Positions 44,715-54,964 of a stretch of DNA of 64,000 nt are shown here, one piece after another. The translations under genes and the position numbers were made by a program. Origin of the DNA: CAZEJK01 sp964512045. Its GTDB lineage: Bacteria > Acidobacteriota > Thermoanaerobaculia > Thermoanaerobaculales > Sulfomarinibacteraceae. The notes below the pieces were generated by a model. The model ran no database searches and was not told the DNA's origin. It was given only the letters and a program-made list of their open reading frames with translations. Where the stretch lies: positions 1 to 64,000 of the forward strand of contig CAZEJK010000001.1 of the NCBI GenBank assembly GCA_964512045.1, given 5' to 3'. Within the stretch, counting starts at the first letter, position 1, and every line of letters starts with the position of its first letter.

Positions 44715-45064
44715 ACTTTGAAACCGAGCTGCAGCAGCTACTCATGCGGTGCCCGGACGCCTCCGGCGCGGCAATCGTCGATTCGGACGGTATCCCCGTC
44801 GCCGTCGTGCCGGCGAGCGAGACGTTGGAGGAGGTCGGCGCTGAGTTCTCTGCGGTGCTGCGCTCCGTTGAGCACGCAGCGCTGGAGTACGACCACGGCG
44901 CCTTGCAGCAGCTGGTGGTGTATGCGCAGAGCACATCGATGTTTCTGACGTCGATTACGCGAGGGTACTTCCTGATTGTCCTCCAGCCTGCCACAGGTTT
45001 TGGCGGGCGGGTGCGGTTTCTCTCACGGTTGTATCGGGAGCGGTTGTTCGAGGAGTTCGTCTGA
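44711..45064 (+). CDS. Roadblock/LC7 domain protein
   Basis: The 117-residue protein is a complete Roadblock/LC7 fold (SGAAIVDSDGIPVAVV, then a helix, then TSITRGYFLIVLQPATG). In bacteria such proteins regulate small Ras-like GTPases, for example MglB with MglA in gliding and pilus polarity. No GTPase gene is visible in this window. Coupled translation with the TPR gene and closeness to pilMNOPQ make a pilus-control role attractive, but this is inference. Confidence 0.82.
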   Translation: MNFETELQQLLMRCPDASGAAIVDSDGIPVAVVPASETLEEVGAEFSAVLRSVEHAALEYDHGALQQLVVYAQSTSMFLTSITRGYFLIVLQPATGFGGRVRFLSRLYRERLFEEFV

Positions 45065-45157
45065 GCTGGAGACCGTCGTGGTTCGACCGCATCATCAGCT
45101 CCAGCGGGATGACCTCCTTTATCGTAATTGCTGTAGCAGATTCTTTTGAGGGATACA

Positions 45158-45622
<465 letters not shown>

Positions 45623-45831
45623 GCAGACGGCGTGTTCGCGGCTCAAGCAGTCCACATCTTCGAAGAAGCGATGCAGCGGTTCAGAGTGAGGAGTTCAGCA
45701 CGTGTCGAAGGGTGGGCGGGGGAGCTCACGGCCAACACCTGACCGCTGACAGCTACGCGGGCGCAGAACCGGCACCTTCGGAGCATCACTTTGGTTGCGG
45801 CCCGCGGCCGCGTTGGAGGTTCGAGCTCACC

Positions 45832-47175
45832 ATGATATCCAAGGTTCTCATTGCCAATCGGGGCGAGATTGCCGTGCGGGTCATCTGTGCATGCCGCGAC
45901 CTCGGTCTCGCCACGGTTGCAGTCCACTCCGAGGCGGATCGGGACTGTCTGCATGTACACCTGGCGGATGAGTCGGTCTGCATCGGTGGTCCCTACGCCA
46001 GCTCCAGCTATCTCAACGTCACCGCGGTCATGTCGGCGGCCGAGATCACCGGCGCCGATGCCATCCATCCCGGCTACGGCTTTCTTGCGGAGAACGCGCG
46101 TTTCGCGGAGATTATCGAGGAGAGCGGTCTCACCTTCGTCGGGCCCACCCCGGAGACGATCCGGCTGATGGGGAACAAGTCGGAAGCACGTCGGCTGGTG
46201 TCCGAGTCCGGCGTCCCGGTGCTTCCCGGGTCGGAAGGCCCTCTGGGCAGTCGTGAGGAGGCGCTCGAGCTTGCCGACGACATCGGGTACCCCGTCATAC
46301 TCAAGGCTTCGGCCGGAGGTGGTGGGCGTGGGATGCGGATCGCGCGCAGCGGTCGCGAGCTTCGCCAGGGGTACGATACCGCTCGCAACGAAGCGGACAA
46401 GGCGTTCGGCGACCCGGCGATCTACCTCGAGAAGCTGATGGTGAACCCCCGCCATATCGAGGTGCAGGTGCTCGCGGATGGCCACGGGCGCGTTCTCCAG
46501 CTCGGCGAGCGGGAGTGCTCGATGCAACGGCGCCATCAGAAGCTCCTGGAGGAGGCGCCCTCACCCGCGCTTGACAGCACGCTGCGCGCGGAGATCTGCA
46601 AGGCTGCGGTGGCGACCGCGCGCGCTGCCAGGTATCGCAACGCCGGGACGGTGGAGTTTCTCGTCGATCCGGAGGGACGCTTCTTCTTCATCGAGATGAA
46701 CACCCGAATCCAGGTGGAGCATCCTGTCACGGAGATGGTGACCGGCACGGACTTGGTGGTCGAGCAGCTTCGGATCGCCGGCGGCCAGGGGATCTCCATA
46801 CCCAAGGGTCGTGCCGTGAAGATCAGAGGCCACGCAATCGAGTTCCGGATCAACGCCGAGGATCCGGTGCGCTTCGTGCCGAGCCCGGGTCGCGTCGATC
46901 GGGTGGTGCTTCCTGGAGGTCCGGGCGTCCGTCTCGATACCCATCTCTACGCCGGGTACAAGATCCCGCCCTACTACGACTCCCTGATCGCCAAGCTGAT
47001 CGTGTACGGCGCCGACCGCCAACAGGCGCTTGCCCGAGGTCGTCGGGCTCTCAGCATGTTGCATCTGGATGGTATTCAGACCTCGGCGGCGTTGCACCTG
47101 CGGATTCTGGATGAACCGGACTTCGTCGCCGGTCAGTACAGCACCTCCTTTCTGGAGCGGATCGTGCACGCCTGA
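45832..47175 (+). CDS. accC: Biotin carboxylase subunit of acetyl-CoA carboxylase
   Basis: The 447-residue ATP-grasp enzyme starts MISKVLIANRGEIAVRV, as the family does. It has the glycine-rich loop ASAGGGGRGMR, EMNTRIQVEHPVTE and a C-terminal biotin-carboxylase domain. It carboxylates the biotin on AccB using bicarbonate and ATP. TTGGAGG lies 12 nt upstream. A 209-bp spacer separates it from accB; no gene or clear signal is seen in it. Confidence 0.96.
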   Translation: MISKVLIANRGEIAVRVICACRDLGLATVAVHSEADRDCLHVHLADESVCIGGPYASSSYLNVTAVMSAAEITGADAIHPGYGFLAENARFAEIIEESGLTFVGPTPETIRLMGNKSEARRLVSESGVPVLPGSEGPLGSREEALELADDIGYPVILKASAGGGGRGMRIARSGRELRQGYDTARNEADKAFGDPAIYLEKLMVNPRHIEVQVLADGHGRVLQLGERECSMQRRHQKLLEEAPSPALDSTLRAEICKAAVATARAARYRNAGTVEFLVDPEGRFFFIEMNTRIQVEHPVTEMVTGTDLVVEQLRIAGGQGISIPKGRAVKIRGHAIEFRINAEDPVRFVPSPGRVDRVVLPGGPGVRLDTHLYAGYKIPPYYDSLIAKLIVYGADRQQALARGRRALSMLHLDGIQTSAALHLRILDEPDFVAGQYSTSFLERIVHA

Positions 47176-47332
47176 CCGTGGCCTTCGAGCTGGTGTACCA
47201 TAATGCCAGCATGCTGCCCGTGATGGTTTCCGGCGCGCCGAGGTCGTCCAGGTGCACACGCCCCGGCGGGCGGGAGACGCACGTCAGCCCGGATCGGTCA
47301 CCACTCCTCCCAGGCGCAACGCGAGGCCTTCG

Positions 47333-48088
47333 ATGCGGTTCTTGATCCTGTCCGATATCCACGCCAACCTCGAGGCGCTTCGTGCGATTCAGCGGCACGT
47401 GCGCCGCAAACGCTTCGAGCAGGTGCTGTTCCTGGGAGACGCCGTCGGCTACGGCGCCTCACCGAACCAGGTGCTGGCCTGGCTGCGTTCTCTGGGCGGA
47501 CAGGTGACGATGGTCCGTGGCAACCACGATCGCGTGTGCGCGGGGCTCGACGACGGCCAGTACTTCAACCGATACGCCCAGCACTCCGTGCAGTGGACGT
47601 TCGACCACCTCGAGGCGCGGAACATGGAGCTGCTGCGCCGTCTGCCGGAGGGGCCGCTGGAGGTGACCCCCGAGGTCTCGGTGGCGCACGGGTCCCCGGC
47701 CGACGAGGATGCCTATATCTTCTCCGGCTTCGATGCGCAGGCGGCGTTCAGCGCGGTCCCGCATCCGGTGGTGTTCTTCGGTCACACGCACATCCCGTCA
47801 CTGTTCGCCCTCGAGGGACAGGGCGGAGGCCGGCGGATCCGGGCTCGCATGCTCAGCGGCCGGCGGGTGACCCTCGATCTGGATCCGGAGCACCGGTACC
47901 TGATCAACCCGGGGTCCGTGGGCCAACCACGTGACCGTGACCCGCGAGCGGCGTACGCGATCTATGACGATGTGCGCCGCCGACTGTACCTCTATCGCGT
48001 CCCGTACCCCGCCGAGTCCGCTCGGCAGCGCATTCTCGCCGCCGGGCTGCCACCGATTCTCGGGGATCGACTCCTGCACGGCGCGTGA
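47333..48088 (+). CDS. Metallophosphoesterase (YfcE/MJ0936-like)
   Basis: The 251-residue enzyme has the full set of calcineurin-like metal motifs: LSDIHANLEAL (Asp8, His10), FLGDAVGYG, RGNHDR, a lone His in VAHGSP and GHTHIP. It should be a cytoplasmic phosphodiesterase or phosphatase; the substrate is not predictable. Starts upstream to GTG 47252 are open but begin with an unlikely basic stretch. Its stop is 26 bp before the next start. Confidence 0.88.
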   Translation: MRFLILSDIHANLEALRAIQRHVRRKRFEQVLFLGDAVGYGASPNQVLAWLRSLGGQVTMVRGNHDRVCAGLDDGQYFNRYAQHSVQWTFDHLEARNMELLRRLPEGPLEVTPEVSVAHGSPADEDAYIFSGFDAQAAFSAVPHPVVFFGHTHIPSLFALEGQGGGRRIRARMLSGRRVTLDLDPEHRYLINPGSVGQPRDRDPRAAYAIYDDVRRRLYLYRVPYPAESARQRILAAGLPPILGDRLLHGA

Positions 48089-48114
48089 CGGGGCACGACA
48101 GATTAAGGAGAGGG

Positions 48115-50550
48115 ATGATGACGATCCTGACCACGTCCCGGTCGCGCAGGCGTCGCCTCGCTCTCGTCGCGCTCGCTGCCGTTGCGAGCCTCGGAGCAGT
48201 CGGAGTCGGACAGCAGCTGTACGGCTCCCTGCCGGCGCTGTTGCTGGCGGCGGCGGACGGCGCGCCGATCGAGACCGGTCTGCTCAGCAAGGCCGCGCAG
48301 ACACCATGGCCCGAGGTCCGACGGTGGACGGCCGAGGTGCTGGCCGTGCGTGCGGACCCTGCGGCCGTGCCGCTGATCGACCTCCTCGTCTCCGACCGGA
48401 ACCCTCGGGTTCGGGCTGCAGCGGTCCTCGCCGCCGGTCGTGTGGGGTCTCCGGCCGCCCGAGCAGTCGCGGAAGCACTGTCGGGTCCAAGTGCTTTCGA
48501 GCGGCAGGCCGCCGTCTGGGCCGCGTGCCAGATTCGAGACGGCACCCTCCGCAGCCAGGTCCTCGCGCGGCTGGCTGTCGAGACTGATCCGGGGGTGCTG
48601 GAGACGCTCCTCGCCAACCTCTGGCGCCTCGACAACCCTCAGCAGTGGCTGTCGCGGTGCGAGAGATGGGCGGCCCACGAGAACGTAACGCTCCGGCGTG
48701 CGGCCGCCTACTCGTTGGCCCGTGTCGAGACGACCGAGCCGCCGGAAGCGCTCCTGCGGCTGGCGAACGATCCCGAGCCCGTCATCCGATTGACGGCGCT
48801 GAACGGTCTGGCCAGGCACACGGTGGGTGGTACGGAGCTCGAGGCGGCGGCGAAGGCTCTGGTGGACTCGGACTGGCGAGTCCGAGCTGCCGCGTGTGCG
48901 GTGCTGGCAGCAGCGGACGATATTGCGCAGGCGCCCGAAGGCGTTGCGGAGGCGCTGGCTGCAGCGGCGGGCTCTGCGCATCCCCATCTGGTGGTTGCGG
49001 CAGTCCGGGTCCTTTCGGCGCACCAGGGTATTGCGGACGGCGGTGTCCTCCGCCAACGTCTCGAGGATAGCGGCGAGCCCTGGTTCGCTGAGGAGGCGCT
49101 GATCGCGCTGACCGCACGCGGCTGGGAGGGTGCAGCGGACACTGCGCGCGCATGGTCCGGCGCCGACGAGCTGTGGCGGCGTGTGGCAGCGGTCCGAGCG
49201 GCCGGTGCGGTTTCCGCCGAGGTTCGCACCGAGATCCTGCACAGGGCGGTGCGCGACCCGGCTTCCCCCGTCCGGGTTGCCGCGGTGGAGGCGCTGCGAG
49301 AGCTCGGCCACAGCGAGCTGCTCGCGCAGCTCGTCGCGAGCGAGGCAGATGCGATCGTCAGGGGCGCCGCTCTCGCTGTGCTCTGCGAGGTTGCACCGCC
49401 GTCGCCGGAGCGCCTGGCCGGCTTGTACAGGTCCTGGCGAGAGGACGCCGAGCCGCAGGCTCGAGCAGCTGCCCTGCGGTGCCTTCTCTCTCAATCGCCG
49501 GACAGCGAGCAGGCCGTGAAGGTGCTCGAGACGGCGGAGCGGGACCGGTCGCGGCTGGTGCGTGCGGTGGTTGCGAACCATCGCCGTGCCCGTGGCGAGC
49601 CGCTCGAGGTGCGGCGTGAGGCGCGGCACGGTCACCAGTGGTACGAGCGACTCATGCCGTGGCGTCAGGAGACGCACTGGCTCGACGTGGTCACGGTGCG
49701 AGGGACGTTCCGCTGCCGGCTGGCGACCGCCACGGCGCCGCTGACCACCCGCGAGCTGGTGGCGTTGGCGGAGTCGGGAACCTACGACGGGCTGACCTTC
49801 CACCGGGTGGTCCCGAACTTCGTCGTGCAGGGCGGAGACCCGCGCGGCGACGGTTGGGGCGGCGCCGGTCTGGTGTTGCCCGATGAGCCGTCGTTGACGC
49901 CGTTTGACAGCTGGATGGTCGGGGTGGCCACAGACGGGCCCGGCACCGGTGGGAGTCAGCTGTTCGTGACGCTGGTCCCGGCGGACCACTTGACCGGAAT
50001 GTACACCAATGTCGGCGAGGTCACCGAGGGGCGCGAGGTGCTGGAGAGGCTGCGCAGGTGGGACACGATCATACAGGTGCGGCATCACTCCGGAGACGAT
50101 CCCGAGCCCATCCCGCGAACGCTGGTGTCAACCGTGCAGTGGCGCGATCTGGCCGCGTTACCGGGGTGGCAGGAGGAGTACGAGGCCTACCGGCCGGATC
50201 CCGACGCCCTGCAACGGCTCAGTGATCTCGAGCCTGAAGGGCGGATCGTGGTGGTCCTCGGGACCTGGTGTGCTGACTCCCGACGTGAGGTGCCCCGATT
50301 GCTGGCGGTGCTGCACGCGCTCGGTGACGCGGCGGACCTTAACGTGTCGCTGCACGCCGTCGACCGCTCCAAGCGGGTCGTCGATCCCGATCGTGTTCGC
50401 GACCTCCTGCCGTCCGGTACCGTGGACCGCGTGGCGACGATGATCATCGCAGACCGAGAGAACCGTGAGCTCGGCCGGATCGTCGAGACTCCTGCGGCGC
50501 CGATCGAGACCCTGTTGGCCGACCTGTTCGACCGGGAGCGGCAGCCATGA
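48115..50550 (+). CDS. HEAT-repeat / cyclophilin / thioredoxin-like fusion protein
   Basis: The 811 residues form three parts. After an N-terminal membrane or signal helix (residues 10-30), residues 50-500 are HEAT-like alpha repeats (VPLIDLLVSDRNPRVRAAAV). Residues 520-680 are a cyclophilin prolyl isomerase with the active-site FHRVVPNFVVQGGDP and GTGGSQLFV intact. Residues 695-811 resemble a thioredoxin-fold domain with GTWCADSRREVPR, which has only one cysteine, so disulfide exchange is doubtful. AAGGAGAGGG precedes ATG 48115. It may be an envelope-facing folding factor with a scaffold for clients. I know of no named family with this exact order. Confidence 0.85.
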   Translation: MMTILTTSRSRRRRLALVALAAVASLGAVGVGQQLYGSLPALLLAAADGAPIETGLLSKAAQTPWPEVRRWTAEVLAVRADPAAVPLIDLLVSDRNPRVRAAAVLAAGRVGSPAARAVAEALSGPSAFERQAAVWAACQIRDGTLRSQVLARLAVETDPGVLETLLANLWRLDNPQQWLSRCERWAAHENVTLRRAAAYSLARVETTEPPEALLRLANDPEPVIRLTALNGLARHTVGGTELEAAAKALVDSDWRVRAAACAVLAAADDIAQAPEGVAEALAAAAGSAHPHLVVAAVRVLSAHQGIADGGVLRQRLEDSGEPWFAEEALIALTARGWEGAADTARAWSGADELWRRVAAVRAAGAVSAEVRTEILHRAVRDPASPVRVAAVEALRELGHSELLAQLVASEADAIVRGAALAVLCEVAPPSPERLAGLYRSWREDAEPQARAAALRCLLSQSPDSEQAVKVLETAERDRSRLVRAVVANHRRARGEPLEVRREARHGHQWYERLMPWRQETHWLDVVTVRGTFRCRLATATAPLTTRELVALAESGTYDGLTFHRVVPNFVVQGGDPRGDGWGGAGLVLPDEPSLTPFDSWMVGVATDGPGTGGSQLFVTLVPADHLTGMYTNVGEVTEGREVLERLRRWDTIIQVRHHSGDDPEPIPRTLVSTVQWRDLAALPGWQEEYEAYRPDPDALQRLSDLEPEGRIVVVLGTWCADSRREVPRLLAVLHALGDAADLNVSLHAVDRSKRVVDPDRVRDLLPSGTVDRVATMIIADRENRELGRIVETPAAPIETLLADLFDRERQP

Positions 50551-51512
50551 CGGACAGAGAGGTTGCGCTCACCGCCGAGCTTCCTGGGGGTGTCGCCTCC
50601 CGGTTGGAGGAGCTGGCACGGGTGCGTGTGCGCTCGAGCCGCACGCAGCTCGACGAGCAGGCAATGGTGGACTTCGTCGGTGCTGCGGATGCCGCGATCA
50701 CCCTCGTGGCAGATCCGGTGACCGATCGGGTGCTGGCCGGCTGTCCGCGCCTGCGGGTGGTGGCGAACTGTGCGGTGGGGCTGGACAACATCGATCTGGA
50801 GGCCGCGCGCCGACGTCGGGTATGGATCACACACACTCCGGATGTGCTCACCCAGGCCACCGCGGATCTGACGTGGGCACTGATCCTGGCGGCGACGCGG
50901 CGTCTGCCGGAGGGGATGGCCATGATCGAGGAAGGCCGGTTTCACCGCTGGCAGCTCGACATGCTGCTCGGTACAGGTCTCCAGGACAAGACCCTGTGCG
51001 TGGTGGGATACGGACGCATCGGCCGTGCAGTGGCGTCCCGTGCGCACAGCTTCGGTATGCGGGTGGTGGTGACCGACCCCGGCGACGTCGATGATCCCGC
51101 GGTGGAGCAGCTGCCGCTGGACGCGGCGCTCGGGCAGGCGGACGTGCTGACCCTGCACTGCCCGCTGACGGCCGAGACCCGTCACCTGCTCAACCGCGAC
51201 CGGCTCTTCAACCTGCGGCCGGGGACCTGGGTGGTGAATACCTCCAGGGGCCCCGTGATCGACGAGGCCGCGCTGGTGGACGCGCTGGACGCCGGCCACT
51301 GTGCGGGCGCGGCCCTCGATGTGTACGAGCGCGAGCCGCGGGTGCATCCGGGCCTGTTGGGGCGGCCGAACGTCGTGCTGCTGCCGCACCTGGGATCGGC
51401 AACGGTGGAGAGCCGCACCGCGATGGCCGCACTGGCAGTCGAGAACGTGTGCTGTGTGCTGCGCGGCGACGAACCGCCGACCGCAGTCGTTCGCGGTGAA
51501 GGTCTGCCGTAG
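50547..51512 (+). CDS. D-isomer 2-hydroxyacid dehydrogenase
   Basis: The 321-residue NAD(P)-dependent enzyme has the Rossmann motif GYGRIGRA, the NTSRGPVIDEAALVDAL signature with the substrate arginine, a downstream Glu, and the catalytic His of LPHLGSAT. This fits glyoxylate/hydroxypyruvate or 2-ketogluconate reductases; the substrate cannot be fixed from sequence. It overlaps the HEAT fusion gene by 4 bp (ATGA), an odd pairing. Confidence 0.9.
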   Translation: MTDREVALTAELPGGVASRLEELARVRVRSSRTQLDEQAMVDFVGAADAAITLVADPVTDRVLAGCPRLRVVANCAVGLDNIDLEAARRRRVWITHTPDVLTQATADLTWALILAATRRLPEGMAMIEEGRFHRWQLDMLLGTGLQDKTLCVVGYGRIGRAVASRAHSFGMRVVVTDPGDVDDPAVEQLPLDAALGQADVLTLHCPLTAETRHLLNRDRLFNLRPGTWVVNTSRGPVIDEAALVDALDAGHCAGAALDVYEREPRVHPGLLGRPNVVLLPHLGSATVESRTAMAALAVENVCCVLRGDEPPTAVVRGEGLP

Positions 51513-51519
51513 TTTGGCG

Positions 51520-51525
51520 TACAAT
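51520..51525 (+). promoter_or_regulatory. -10 box upstream of the UDP-glucuronate decarboxylase gene
   Basis: TACAAT within TTTGGCGTACAATCG, right after the dehydrogenase stop. The predicted +1 is near 51532, giving a 46-nt leader with GGGAGAAGGG as ribosome site. Confidence 0.45.
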
Positions 51526-51577
51526 CGGCGGGTCGCGTCCGGCGCCGAGCGCGCGCCGTGCGGGAGAAGGGATCGAC

Positions 51578-52528
51578 ATGGTAGCTCTGAAGCGAGCGTT
51601 GGTCACTGGCGGAGCGGGCTTTCTCGGGTCGCACCTGTGCGAGCGTTTGCTCGACGACGGGCTTCACGTGGTCTGTATGGACAACCTGATCACCGGAAGC
51701 TTGAGCAACATCGAGCATCTGTTCACGAACGACCGTTTCATCTTCGTCAAGCACGACGTGACCAACTTCATCCATGTCCCTGGCGAGCTCGACGCCGTGC
51801 TGCACTTTGCGTCGCCAGCGTCCCCGATCGACTACCTGCAGCTGCCGATTCAGACCCTCAAGGTGGGCTCTCTCGGTACGCATAAGGCTCTGGGGCTGGC
51901 GAAGTCGAAGGGCGCGACGTTCCTGTTGGCGTCCACCTCTGAGGTGTACGGCGACCCACTGATCCACCCCCAGCCGGAGACCTACTGGGGCAACGTCAGC
52001 CCGGTGGGTCCACGCGGCGTGTACGACGAGGCCAAGCGGTTCGCGGAAGCGTTGACGATGGCCTACCACCGCACTCACGGCGTGCCGACCCGTATCGTGA
52101 GGATCTTCAACACGTACGGTCCGAGGATGCGGGCCGGAGATGGACGTGTCGTGCCCGCCTTCATTACCCAGGCGCTGCGCGGCGACCCCTTGACGGTGTT
52201 CGGCGACGGGACCCAGACGCGCTCCTTCTGCTACGTGGACGACCTGATCGAGGGGATCGTTCGGTTGCTCCACTCGGACGAGGTCGATCCGGTGAACATC
52301 GGCAACCCGGCGGAGATGACCATCGGCGAGTTCGCGTCGGCGATCATCCGTCTCATCGGATCCGACTCGTCGGTGACCTACAGACCGTTGCCGGTCGACG
52401 ATCCCAAGGTGCGCCAACCGGACATCGCCCGTGCCCGGGAGCGTCTGGGATGGGAGCCGCGAGTGGCGCTGGACGATGGCCTGGCGACCACCATCGACTT
52501 CTTCCGCCGGCTCGAGCAGAGCTCCTGA
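51578..52528 (+). CDS. UDP-glucuronate decarboxylase-like SDR enzyme
   Basis: The 316-residue extended short-chain dehydrogenase has the NAD motif GGAGFLGSH at residues 11-19 and the YxxxK pair Tyr149/Lys153. It also has markers of the UXS subfamily: LPIQTLKVGSLGTHKALGLA and PETYWGNVSPVG. UXS enzymes turn UDP-glucuronate into UDP-xylose for surface polysaccharides. No other sugar genes are adjacent. It converges on lon with only 26 bp between. Confidence 0.9.
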   Translation: MVALKRALVTGGAGFLGSHLCERLLDDGLHVVCMDNLITGSLSNIEHLFTNDRFIFVKHDVTNFIHVPGELDAVLHFASPASPIDYLQLPIQTLKVGSLGTHKALGLAKSKGATFLLASTSEVYGDPLIHPQPETYWGNVSPVGPRGVYDEAKRFAEALTMAYHRTHGVPTRIVRIFNTYGPRMRAGDGRVVPAFITQALRGDPLTVFGDGTQTRSFCYVDDLIEGIVRLLHSDEVDPVNIGNPAEMTIGEFASAIIRLIGSDSSVTYRPLPVDDPKVRQPDIARARERLGWEPRVALDDGLATTIDFFRRLEQSS

Positions 52529-52554
52529 GGCTTCAGCTCCCGGACTGAGACGTG

Positions 52555-54964
52555 CTACTGGCGAGCGGCGCCGTTCGGCGCGAACTCCGGCATATCGAGT
52601 GCCAGGCGCAGCACCTCGTCGACTCTCTCCACGAAGTGGATCGATGCCTTCCGGCGGGCGTTGGCCGGGAGCTCGTGGAGATCGCGCTGGTTCGACTTCG
52701 GGAGCACGATCTCCTCGACTCCAGCGCGGAGGGCGGCAAGCACCTTCTCCTTCACCCCACCCACGGGAAGCACCTCGCCCCGGAGGGTGATCTCACCGGA
52801 CAGCGCCAGGTCGTGGCGCACCGGCCGGTTGGTGGCGGCCGAGACGATGGCGGTGAGGAGCGTCACGCCGGCCGACGGTCCGTCCTTCGGGATTGCGCCG
52901 GCAGGTACGTGCACATGCAGCGTATGCTTGTCGAACCACTCCTCCGGAATGCCCAGCTCCTCGGCGTGAGCGCGGGCGTAGGAGACGGCCGCCTGAGCCG
53001 ACTCCTTCATGACGTCCCCGAGAGAGCCGGTCAGCCGGAAGCTGTCCTTGCCCCGGATCGCCAGCGCCTCGACGTGGAGCAGGTCGCCGCCGTAGGGCGT
53101 CCACGCCAGGCCGGTGGCGACGCCGACCTTCTCCTCGCGCAGCCGATCCTCTGGCAGGAACGTTCGCGGGCCGAGCAACCGCTCGACTGAGGTGGGCGTG
53201 ACCCGCTGCAGCGGCGCTTTCCCCTCTGCGACCTGGACGGCGACCTTGCGGCAGACCGATGCAATCTGTCGCTCGAGGTTGCGGAGCCCGGCCTCGCGGG
53301 TGTACCCGTCCACGAGCAGGCGGAGTGCCGGCGTGGTGAAGCTCAGGCCGCGGTCGGCGACACCGTTCTCCTCGAGCTGCTTCGGAATCAGATGACGACG
53401 TGCAATCTCGAGCTTCTCCTCCTCGGTGTAACCGCTCAGCCGGATGACCTCCATCCGGTCGAGAAACGGCGGCTGGATGGTCTCGGTCACGTTGGCGGTG
53501 GCGATGAACAGCACCCTGGAGAGGTCGTACACCACACCCAGGTAGTGGTCTTGAAACGTGTTGTTCTGCTCCGGATCCAGCACCTCGAGGAGAGCTGACG
53601 ATGGGTCGCCGCGGACATCCGCGCCCACCTTGTCGATCTCGTCCAGCATGAACACGGGGTTGGAGGTTCCGGCCTGATGGATCCCCTGGACGATCCGGCC
53701 GGGAAGCGCGCCGACGTAGGTGCGCCGGTGACCGCGGACCTCGGCCTCGTCGCGGACTCCGCCCAGGGAGAGGCGCACGAACTTACGGTCGAGTGCGCGT
53801 GCGATCGAGCGGCCCAACGATGTCTTGCCGACGCCGGGTGGCCCGACAAAGCAGAGTATCGGACCCTTCCCCTCTGGCTTGAGCTGCCGCACGGCGAGGA
53901 ACTCCAGGATCCGGTCCTTGACGGTCTCCAGGTCGTAGTGGTCCTCATTCAGAGTCCCGCGAGCTCTGGCGATATCCAGGTTGTCCTCCGACAGCCTCGC
54001 CCACGGCAGGGTGGTCATCCAGTCGAGCCAGGTCCGGATGACCGTTGCTTCTGCGGAGTCGGAGTGCATCGAGGAGAGACGACGGAGCTGCTTGGTGATC
54101 TCGTCCCGCGCCTCGTCGGGAACCTCGAGGTGCTCGAGCCGGGACCGGTACTCCTCGATGTCGTGATCGAGATCGTCGGCCTCGCCGAGCTCCTGCTGGA
54201 TCGCCTTGAGCTGCTGGCGGAGAAAGTACTCCCGCTGACTGCGGTCCATCTCCCCACGAACCTGGGAGGAGATCTCGTTCTGCATCTCCAGGAGAGCGAT
54301 CTCGCGTTGGAGCAGCTCGTGCACGAGCCGGATTCGATCTGTCGCCGGCAGTGTCTCCAGGACCCGCTGCGCATCCTCGGTCTTCAANNNNNNNNNNCAA
54401 CGAGAGGTTGGACGCCGCCAGATCCGCCAGGCGCAAGGGGTCGGACAGGTTCTGAGCGACCAGCATCACCTCCGGTGAGATCTGGCGACCGAGGTTCACC
54501 ACCCGCTCCATCCCCTGCTTGACCGAACGGACGAGCGCCTCGATCTCGAGCTCCTCCGGTTGTGCGGAGGGCTCGTCCAGCTTGCTCAGCCGCGCTTCCA
54601 GATGCGGTGCAGTCTGGGTGTAGTAGTCGACCTTGGCTCTGGCCAGCCCCTGGACGAGGATCCGGATGTTGCCGTCCGGGAGCTTCAGCATGCGCATGAT
54701 CACTGCAACGCAGCCCACCTTGTACATCGTCTCCGGCGGTGGATCATCCTCCGTTGGGTCTGTCTGGGTCACCAGCAGGATGTGCCGGCTGCCGCCGAGC
54801 GCGTGGTCGACAGCGGCGACCGATCGTTCCCGGCCCACGGAGAGCGGAACGATCACGAACGGGAAGATCACAACGTCCTTCAGCGCCATAACGGGCAGCA
54901 CATCGGGAACCAGAACTGTCTGCTCCTCCTCGGAGGAGGAGGAGATCTCGATCTCTTCAGTCAC
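52555..54964 (-). CDS. lon: Lon ATP-dependent protease, interrupted by assembly gap
   Basis: The N-terminal LAN domain (residues 25-190) starts at GTG 54964 behind AGGAGGAG. The AAA+ module has the Walker A GPPGVGKTSLG, and the C-terminal protease has the catalytic serine in KDGPSAGVTLLTA. Ten Ns (54388-54397) break the frame. The 189 codons before the gap and 611 after it (including the stop) are each intact, so the true gap must be a multiple of three. With the gap closed the protein is about 799 residues, normal for Lon. It degrades damaged and regulatory proteins in the cytoplasm and is translationally coupled to hsp20 by an 8-bp overlap. Confidence 0.93.
54388..54397. other. Assembly gap (10 Ns) inside lon
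   Basis: Ten ambiguous bases split the lon frame. Read on the minus strand, the left flank ends ...AACCTCTCGTTG and the right flank begins TTGAAGACC. Both flanks carry the same TTG, so the two contigs probably overlap by 3 bp and the real protein reads SNLSLKTEDAQ. Confidence 0.85.

Noticed and set aside
47211..47340. Short open frame directly after a CATAAT box upstream of the phosphoesterase
   Set aside because: Out of frame with the phosphoesterase and of random composition; the -10-like box lacks a -35 or extended element.
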